From Paludibacteraceae bacterium (GTDB lineage Bacteria; Bacteroidota; Bacteroidia; Bacteroidales; Paludibacteraceae): a stretch of 39,344 nt of DNA. Each line of letters begins with the position of its first letter. Positions within the stretch are counted from its first letter, which is position 1. The stretch spans positions 1-39,344 of the forward strand of contig JAFXPY010000008.1 of assembly GCA_017527495.1 (NCBI GenBank). Reading direction: 5' to 3'. Below the pieces are notes generated by a model. It saw only the letters and a program-made list of their open reading frames with translations. It was not told the origin of the DNA and did not search any database. This document shows positions 33,105-39,344 of the stretch, piece after piece. The position numbers were made by a program, and so were the translations under genes.

Positions 33105-34892
33105 ATGAAAAAACTTTATCTCTTTTTGCTTGCATTTGCTGCATGCACTTTTCAGATGGCAGTCGCACAAACAGTTAAGATTAGCGACTTGTATTATAAC
33201 CTTAGCGGTTCGACTGCCCAAGTGGTTGCGGACCAGACTTCAGACAAATCAGTCTATAAGGCTTATACGTCTGTTGCTATTCCGTCGTCTTTTAACTACA
33301 GCGGCCAAAGCTACTCCGTTACCTCTATCGGCACGAGTGCGTTTGAGGGATTGACTAACCTGCAATCGGTCACTATGCCGTCCACTATCACCACTATTGG
33401 AACTGATGCATTCTATGGGTGTACTAAACTGAGCAATGTCAACCTGCAGGAAGGTCTGACAACCATCAACCTGCGTGCATTCTATAACTGCGCACTGACA
33501 GAGATTACTATTCCGAGTACGGTTAGCTCTATCGGCAATTCGGCTTTCAAGGGCAACCCTACAACAACTATCATTTGGAAAGCAAAAGATTGTTCTATCG
33601 GTTCGGATGATAGCGCGCCGTTCTATAGCACAAATTCGCAAGTGACCTCGTTTACTTTTGCCGACGGCGTAGAGGTAGTGCCTGCGTATATCTGCAAAAA
33701 CATGAGCAAGATAGATACTATTGTACTTCCGGCTTCGGTCAGCAGACTTGGTCAGGCTGCTTTCATGAATTGCTCTTCGCTCAAATCTATCAACCTGCCT
33801 AAAACGCAAAAGACACTGCCTGCAAATTTCTTGGAAGGCTGCACTTCGTTGGAGAAAATCGAATTGCCTGCCACTTTGACTACCATAGAAACCGATGCGT
33901 TCTATGGCTGCTCGAAACTGAGCAATGTCAATCTGCCAGAAGGCTTGACGACTATCAACCTGCGTGCATTCTATAACTGCGCACTGACAGAGATAACTAT
34001 TCCGAGTACAGTTACATCGATAGGCAACGCGGCTTTTAAAGAAAATCCGACGACCACGATTGTGTGGAAACCGGCAGACTGCTCTATCGGTTCGGATGAT
34101 AGCGCGCCGTTCTATAGCACCAATTCGCAAGTGACATCGTTCACCTTTGCGGACGGCGTGCAAGTGATTCCTGCATATTTGTGTAAGTACATGAAAATAG
34201 AAACTATCGCTATTCCGGCTACCGTGACCAGCGTCGGACAAAGCGCTTTCATGTATTGCACGAACCTGAAGCATTTTGAGTTTCCGCAGGGTATCAAGAC
34301 CGTGGCAACCAGCGTATTGGAAGGCTGTACGGCATTGGAGGAAGTGGTTATTCCATCCTCTGTGACAACCATCAATCAGGACGCGTTCTATAACTGCTCT
34401 GCTTTGCAGGCGATTCGGAACTATGCTTATACGCCGCAGACGATTACCGAGCGCACGGTAAATAACGTCAACAAACAGACTTGTATTCTATATGTGCCGA
34501 TGGATTACATCGACCTCTATCAAGCCAAAGCGGTCTGGTGCGATTTCATCAATATAATAGGTGTGGCAACCGACCTGCAGTTTGAGGAACAGACGGTGCA
34601 AGTAAGTTATCTGAAACAAGACGAATCGCTTCATTACATGGAGGCGCAGAAATGGCAAGTGCCGCACGCTCCGCGTATTGAGGGTTTCACGTTCCTCAAA
34701 TGGCAAGTGCTGCCCGGTGATTTGGCGGAGGGTATTGTGCTGCAAGCCGTCTATGAAGCCAACAACCCGACAGAGGCTCCGGCTGTTTATACGAATCCCG
34801 CCAACCACGCGCAGAAACTGATCAAGAACGGCAATGTCTATATTCTGAGCGGCGAGAAGGTTTATACAGTTACGGGGCAAGAGCTGAAATAA
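33105..34892 (+). CDS. BspA-like leucine-rich-repeat surface protein with type IX secretion-like tail
   Basis: The 595-residue product has a signal peptide (1-21, ending AVAQ) and BspA-type (LRR_5) repeats of about 23 residues, each with the pattern LxxIxxPxxVTxIGxxAFxxC. A 100-residue module occurs twice (residues 101-200 and 264-363) at near identity. The last 27 residues (AQKLIKNGNVYILSGEKVY, then TVTGQELK) resemble the short C-terminal secretion tail seen in type IX secretion cargo of some Bacteroidales. Homologues are cell-surface adhesins. No TAnnTTTG promoter is clear upstream. Base composition is higher in G+C than the genes before it. Confidence 0.87.
   Translation: MKKLYLFLLAFAACTFQMAVAQTVKISDLYYNLSGSTAQVVADQTSDKSVYKAYTSVAIPSSFNYSGQSYSVTSIGTSAFEGLTNLQSVTMPSTITTIGTDAFYGCTKLSNVNLQEGLTTINLRAFYNCALTEITIPSTVSSIGNSAFKGNPTTTIIWKAKDCSIGSDDSAPFYSTNSQVTSFTFADGVEVVPAYICKNMSKIDTIVLPASVSRLGQAAFMNCSSLKSINLPKTQKTLPANFLEGCTSLEKIELPATLTTIETDAFYGCSKLSNVNLPEGLTTINLRAFYNCALTEITIPSTVTSIGNAAFKENPTTTIVWKPADCSIGSDDSAPFYSTNSQVTSFTFADGVQVIPAYLCKYMKIETIAIPATVTSVGQSAFMYCTNLKHFEFPQGIKTVATSVLEGCTALEEVVIPSSVTTINQDAFYNCSALQAIRNYAYTPQTITERTVNNVNKQTCILYVPMDYIDLYQAKAVWCDFINIIGVATDLQFEEQTVQVSYLKQDESLHYMEAQKWQVPHAPRIEGFTFLKWQVLPGDLAEGIVLQAVYEANNPTEAPAVYTNPANHAQKLIKNGNVYILSGEKVYTVTGQELK
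33405..34193 (+). repeat. Intragenic duplication, two 300-bp modules 489 bp apart
   Basis: Bases 33405-33704 and 33894-34193 encode near-identical 100-residue modules (FYGCTKLSNVNLQEGLTTIN versus FYGCSKLSNVNLPEGLTTIN, both ending in VPAYICK or IPAYLCK). The period of 489 bp equals 163 codons, so the reading frame is kept. The high DNA identity suggests recent duplication within the LRR array. Confidence 0.85.
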
Positions 34893-34953
34893 GCTTGCGA
34901 GGGATGATACGGCACATGATTTACCAGAAAATTATAGTAAAAATCTCTCTCCT

Positions 34954-34985
34954 CTTGCATAAATGCGAAAATTTTCGTATCTTTG
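34954..34985 (+). promoter_or_regulatory. Housekeeping promoter for lepA
   Basis: TATCTTTG at 34978-34985 matches the -7 consensus; the -33 element is CTTG at 34954-34957, 20 bp upstream, one base from consensus. The start would be near 34992, about 26 nt before the ATG at 35018. Confidence 0.7.
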
Positions 34986-35017
34986 CACCCGATTTTATTT
35001 TGGATAATTAGGACCTA

Positions 35018-36820
<1,803 letters not shown>

Positions 36821-36864
36821 TAAGTATTAAAATGCAGTAAAATAGCATAATTTTGCATTTTATA

Positions 36865-36896
36865 TTTGCATATATAAAAAATAAATTGTATCTTTG
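36865..36896 (+). promoter_or_regulatory. Housekeeping promoter upstream of the candidate non-coding RNA
   Basis: TTTG at 36865-36868 and TATCTTTG at 36889-36896 are exactly 20 bp apart. The start would be near 36903. No convincing protein-coding gene follows for more than 500 bp. A second TAATTTTG lies at 36848-36855 without a matching -33 element. Confidence 0.8.
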
Positions 36897-36902
36897 CACT
36901 GT

Positions 36903-37140
36903 CATTTGGAAATAACTGCTGGCTCCGACAGCATAAAAAAGCGGTGACATGTTAGTATTTTTCGCGTTTGCGATTTATTGGGCACTCTGGAATGTAGGAA
37001 GTTCTAAAGATATACCAATAATAAGTCTGCAAACGTCCATATTGTATATACATATGGGCGTGACTTATCGGTATATGGGCATTCCTACAGCCTCAGAGTG
37101 GATAAGAAACGCTCATATATTTTTTGTTTTGTTTCTTTTG
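36903..37140 (+). ncRNA. Candidate structured non-coding RNA, long rod-like hairpin
   Basis: Between the promoter and a U-rich stretch (37119-37140), six nested complementary segments line up on one axis: GCGTTT 36964 with AAACGC 37107; CACTCTG 36983 with CAGAGTG 37094; TGTAGGAA 36993 with TTCCTACA 37082; ATATACC 37010 with GGTATAT 37070; ATAAGTC 37021 with GACTTAT 37062; ACGTCCATAT 37033 with ATATGGGCGT 37052 (nine-base loop). That is 45 pairs in 149 nt with internal loops, the largest 13 by 6 bases near the base. A short 5' hairpin TGCTG/CAGCA lies at 36917-36933. A rod with a central bubble recalls 6S RNA, but identity is unproven. No SRP, tmRNA or RNase P signature is seen. Confidence 0.55.
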
Positions 37141-37183
37141 GCTTTCGCAGACGCTCCGGAAATTCAACATGCCGGAATAACAT

Positions 37184-37268
37184 ATACCGCCCTGCGACAA
37201 TTAGTTAATACGAAACGAAACTCGATTTGAAACTTAAACCTTACCGCCCGTCGCAGGGCGGTATTTTG
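37184..37268 (+). terminator. Hairpin element A with two mutually exclusive stems
   Basis: A perfect 15-bp long-range stem joins 37184-37198 (ATACCGCCCTGCGAC) and 37250-37264. Alternatively TACCGCCC (37242-37249) pairs with GGGCGGTA (37256-37263) as a tight hairpin followed by TTTTG, a terminator shape. The right arm is shared, so only one stem can form at a time. The loop contains AGTTAATAC and AACGAAACTC, also present in the related element at 38993-39085. It could end transcription of the upstream RNA candidate. Confidence 0.65.
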
Positions 37269-37363
37269 TTTCTTGTCGCAAGTACGGCAAAGAGTGTCGC
37301 TATTTTTTTGACAAGGAAGACTGACAATCTGCACATTATAAAATCATTTGTCGCATGGAAATA

Positions 37364-37395
37364 TTTGGTAGTCTCACAAAAAAGCAGTAACTTTG
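37364..37395 (+). promoter_or_regulatory. Housekeeping promoter for the TPR-HTH regulator and TonB-domain gene
   Basis: TTTG at 37364-37367 and TAACTTTG at 37388-37395 are 20 bp apart. The start would be near 37402, about 28 nt before the ATG at 37430. Confidence 0.78.
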
Positions 37396-37429
37396 CACTC
37401 GATTTCGAACCACCAAAAACTATCTGCGT

Positions 37430-38329
37430 ATGGGAAGAAAATATATCTATAGCATCCTGCTTGCCGTAATCGCCGGTTGTACTCCGCACATCAGCGAAGA
37501 GGATATGCACAAGGCGGACGCAACGCTTGCCTGCGCCGACTCGCTGGAGAACACCATATATACTTATGCGGACACGCTCGCGTTACAGGAAGCCGCAGAC
37601 GTCTTCGCCCGTACGGAACAGACCGCCAAGGCGACGAAAGCCGTCTATCATCTCGGCAAAGCGTATGTGCTCTATGCACAGGACTCGTTAGCGGCAGTCT
37701 GTTTCAGGCAGGCGGCGGATGAGTTCCTCACGCAGAGCGATTCGGTCTATTATCCGCTCTCGGTGCTGGAGCTGAGTCTGATTGCAGAGCGGCACGGCGG
37801 CAATGGAAGCCGGACAACCATGCTGCATGAGTTGCGATTTGTCCAGCAGCAGATGATACGCCGCCAAGGACGTGCGGAAAGGAGCGTGTGGATTGTGGCG
37901 GCAGTGGTGCTCTGTCTGCTTGCAGGCGCAGCGGCAGGCGGCTATTTCCTGATACGGAGAAAACCTGCGCAGGCGGCTGTGTCCCGCGAAGACTTGGAAC
38001 GGAACATCGAACTGGTACTTTCGCAAGGTTCCGCCGGAGCCACCCTGCACTGGCAGGATTACAGCCGTTTCTGCCGAACGGCAAACGCGTATCTCTATAA
38101 CGCGGTTGACCAACTGCAAGCGGCAAACGCACAGCTCTCCGAACAGGACATCCGTTTCTGCATCCTTGTGCTGCTTGACCTGCCGGCAAAAGAGATTGCC
38201 GATATCATGAACCTGTCGCAAAATAGTATAAGCAACAAGAAAACCCGTACGGCGCAGAAACTCGGTACCATTGCTGCCAACCTGCGGGAGAAAATAATAA
38301 GTATAACTCTAAAAACAACAAAACAATGA
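37430..38329 (+). CDS. Membrane-bound TPR / LuxR-like HTH regulator, lipobox at N-terminus
   Basis: The 299-residue product has an N-terminal lipobox-like sequence (VIAGC, Cys17) and a helical periplasmic part with TPR-like stretches (KATKAVYHLGKAYVLYAQDS, then LAAVCFRQAADEF). One membrane helix follows at about 153-175, and the cytoplasmic C-terminus carries a helix-turn-helix region (238-280, EIADIMNLSQNSISNKKTR). This TPR-TM-HTH layout is a recurrent Bacteroidetes type of membrane-bound transcription regulator, but this one is short, with fewer TPRs than usual. If the lipobox is used, the chain would be anchored twice. It overlaps the TonB-domain gene by four bases, which suggests a joint role. 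Confidence 0.78.
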   Translation: MGRKYIYSILLAVIAGCTPHISEEDMHKADATLACADSLENTIYTYADTLALQEAADVFARTEQTAKATKAVYHLGKAYVLYAQDSLAAVCFRQAADEFLTQSDSVYYPLSVLELSLIAERHGGNGSRTTMLHELRFVQQQMIRRQGRAERSVWIVAAVVLCLLAGAAAGGYFLIRRKPAQAAVSREDLERNIELVLSQGSAGATLHWQDYSRFCRTANAYLYNAVDQLQAANAQLSEQDIRFCILVLLDLPAKEIADIMNLSQNSISNKKTRTAQKLGTIAANLREKIISITLKTTKQ

Positions 38330-38934
38330 GAACGAGAATCTGTATTATTGCATTAGGTATGCTCTTCGTCATGAGTGCTTGCGCGCAATCCAAGCATGTC
38401 TCCACCAGTTCCAGTGTCTCTACAGAGAACGGTGTAAAAAAAGAGACCAAGAACACCGTTATTAAAAAGGAAGACGGCTCCATAGTGAAAGTGAATACCG
38501 TTACCATCGATGGCAAGGAGAAGGTGACCAACGTGACGATTGACAAGTCCTCCAAAGAAGGCAAGAACTACGGTCTGGTCGTTTCCAACAACGGCAAGAC
38601 GACTATCGTTACCGAACTGCCGCGTCTGTCGGCGGAAGAGATGCCGGAGTTCCCGGGTGGCAACACCGCCATGATGGCATACCTGATGGAAAGTGTGCAT
38701 TACCCCAAAGACGCCGAAAAAGCGCAGAAAGAGGGACGTGTCATCTGTTCCTTCGTGGTCACCAAAAAAGGCAAGATAAACGATGCCCATGTGGTCAAGT
38801 CATCCGGAACAGAGAGTCTGGACACAGAAGCGCTCCGTGTCATCAATGCCATGCCGGACTGGAAACCCGGAACAGAGGACGGCGAGCCGGTGAATGTGCA
38901 GTTTACCCTGCCCGTCACCTTCAAACTGCAATAA
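38326..38934 (+). CDS. Lipoprotein with TonB C-terminal domain
   Basis: The 202-residue product has a lipobox (FVMSAC, Cys19), a charged Lys/Thr/Val-rich middle region, and from about residue 105 a TonB C-terminal domain of Bacteroides type (MPEFPGGNTAMMAYL, VHYPKDAEKAQKEGRVICSF, SLDTEALRVINAMPDWKPG, VQFTLPVTFKLQ). TonB normally carries energy from the inner membrane to outer-membrane receptors through an N-terminal membrane helix and a proline-rich spacer. Here both are replaced by a lipid anchor, so ExbB/ExbD coupling is doubtful. The start overlaps the stop of the upstream regulator (ATGA). The end of the gene is part of a 27-bp tandem duplication. Confidence 0.85.
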   Translation: MRTRICIIALGMLFVMSACAQSKHVSTSSSVSTENGVKKETKNTVIKKEDGSIVKVNTVTIDGKEKVTNVTIDKSSKEGKNYGLVVSNNGKTTIVTELPRLSAEEMPEFPGGNTAMMAYLMESVHYPKDAEKAQKEGRVICSFVVTKKGKINDAHVVKSSGTESLDTEALRVINAMPDWKPGTEDGEPVNVQFTLPVTFKLQ

Positions 38935-38993
38935 CTGCCCGCCATCATCAAACTGTAGTAATTGTCCGCCACCTTCAAACTGTAGTAATTGTC
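38913..38993 (+). repeat. 27-bp tandem repeat spanning the stop codon of the TonB-domain gene
   Basis: Three 27-bp units start at 38913, 38940 and 38967. The first is the last codons of the gene plus its stop (TTCAAACTGCAATAA). The next two keep TTCAAACTGTAGTAATTG, with CAA changed to TAG. A fourth partial unit at 38994 merges into the following hairpin element. In frame, each copy repeats the terminal FKL and then stops. Confidence 0.9.
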
Positions 38994-39085
38994 CGCCCTG
39001 CGACCACCAGTTAATACATAACGAAACTCAACCAAGGTATATTTCTCTGTACCTTACCTAACCGTCCGCCGCAGGGCGGTTTTTG
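38993..39085 (+). terminator. Hairpin element B, related to element A
   Basis: CCGCCCTGCG (38993-39002) pairs with CGCAGGGCGG (39070-39079), or ACCGTCC (39061-39067) pairs with GGGCGGT (39074-39080) around GCCGCA, followed by TTTTT. As in element A the right arm is shared. Both elements share CCGCCCTGCGAC, AGTTAATAC and AACGAAACTC, while the rest of the loop differs in length and sequence. It lies just after the TonB-domain gene and can serve as its terminator. Confidence 0.7.
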
Positions 39086-39168
39086 TATGACGTAGAGAAG
39101 ACTTTGGGGTATTTTGTTTATTGCAAATGGCTAAAAACGGTTTTTTATAGCACAATTTCGTACAAAAA

Positions 39169-39200
39169 TTTGCATATGTCTGCAAAAAGTTGTATATTTG
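39169..39200 (+). promoter_or_regulatory. Housekeeping promoter near the right end of the window
   Basis: TTTG at 39169-39172 and TATATTTG at 39193-39200 are 20 bp apart. The start would be near 39207. No coding region begins before the window ends. Confidence 0.7.
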
Positions 39201-39243
39201 TAGCTATTGCTGTCCGGTAAAAAATAGAAATCGCACTAAATAG

Positions 39244-39285
39244 ACTCGGGATGTCAGTAAAAATGGCATTCCGGGTTTAATTTTT
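39244..39285 (+). terminator. Hairpin with U-tract shortly after the last promoter
   Basis: Thirteen pairs, three of them G-U, join 39244-39256 and 39264-39276 (core CGGGATG/CATTCCG) around GTAAAAA, followed by TTAATTTTT. It lies about 40-80 nt after the predicted start, so it could end a small RNA or attenuate the next gene. The last 60 bases of the window show nothing I can assign. Confidence 0.55.
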
Positions 39286-39344
39286 GCGAGACGAGCCCCC
39301 TTATTCAAAAAGCGGTAATAGTTGTTGGGTATCTGTCGGCGGTG

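Noticed and set aside
36949-37230. 93-codon reading frame read as a small hydrophobic protein
   Set aside because: It overlaps both the nested helices of the RNA candidate and hairpin element A, has no recognisable motif and its codon use is unlike the neighbouring genes.
37227-37469. 80-codon reading frame before the TPR-HTH gene
   Set aside because: It runs through hairpin element A and the promoter at 37364-37395 and overlaps the real gene start; there is no motif or start signal.

Overview
The window looks like chromosomal DNA of a Bacteroidales (Bacteroidota) bacterium, perhaps near Paludibacteraceae. Supporting signs are repeated perfect matches to the Bacteroidetes housekeeping promoter (TTTG, about 20 bp, TAnnTTTG), near absence of Shine-Dalgarno sites, several lipobox lipoproteins, a BspA-like leucine-rich protein with a type-IX-secretion-like C-terminal tail, LytTR/LytS signalling, and a TonB protein of Bacteroides type. 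I saw no tRNA, rRNA, CRISPR array or transposase. Family calls come from motif recognition by eye, not from database searches.

Layout. 1-411: two tandem repeat arrays, no gene. 412-8243 (+): yicC, an outer-membrane protein, a TPR protein behind a near-perfect sigma-54 promoter, lptC, fabG, mtgA, yebC, rsmG and a metallo-beta-lactamase-fold hydrolase, closed by a bidirectional terminator. 8277-10457 (-): LytTR response regulator, LytS-type histidine kinase and a small membrane protein. 10598-12767 (+): an AmgK-like sugar kinase fused to a RapZ C-terminal domain, then a MurU-like nucleotidyltransferase, which looks like a MurNAc recycling pair. 12721-15511 (-): a diacylglycerol-kinase-family lipid kinase and a Na/Pi cotransporter. 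15946-17571 (+): an AsmA-like envelope protein.

17963-31152 (+) is the most unusual part, a tightly packed envelope and transport cluster: a CPA2 antiporter behind a structured leader, a small outer-membrane protein, an RND adaptor, a four-helix-bundle (23S rRNA IVS-type) ORF, an RND pump fused in frame to its outer-membrane channel through an internal lipobox, and a TamB-like protein fused to an Omp85/TamA-type outer-membrane barrel. The last two adjacent genes each join an inner-membrane partner to its outer-membrane partner in one reading frame.

31272-39344: a YtcJ-type amidohydrolase, the BspA-like protein, lepA (G+C-rich, with a palindrome in its coding sequence), a promoter followed by a strongly self-complementary candidate non-coding RNA, a membrane-bound TPR-HTH regulator and a TonB-domain lipoprotein. 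Two related hairpin elements near 37.2 and 39.0 kb share a core and can each form two mutually exclusive stems. G+C rises clearly from about 33 kb onward, which could be real heterogeneity, transfer or a join between sources.
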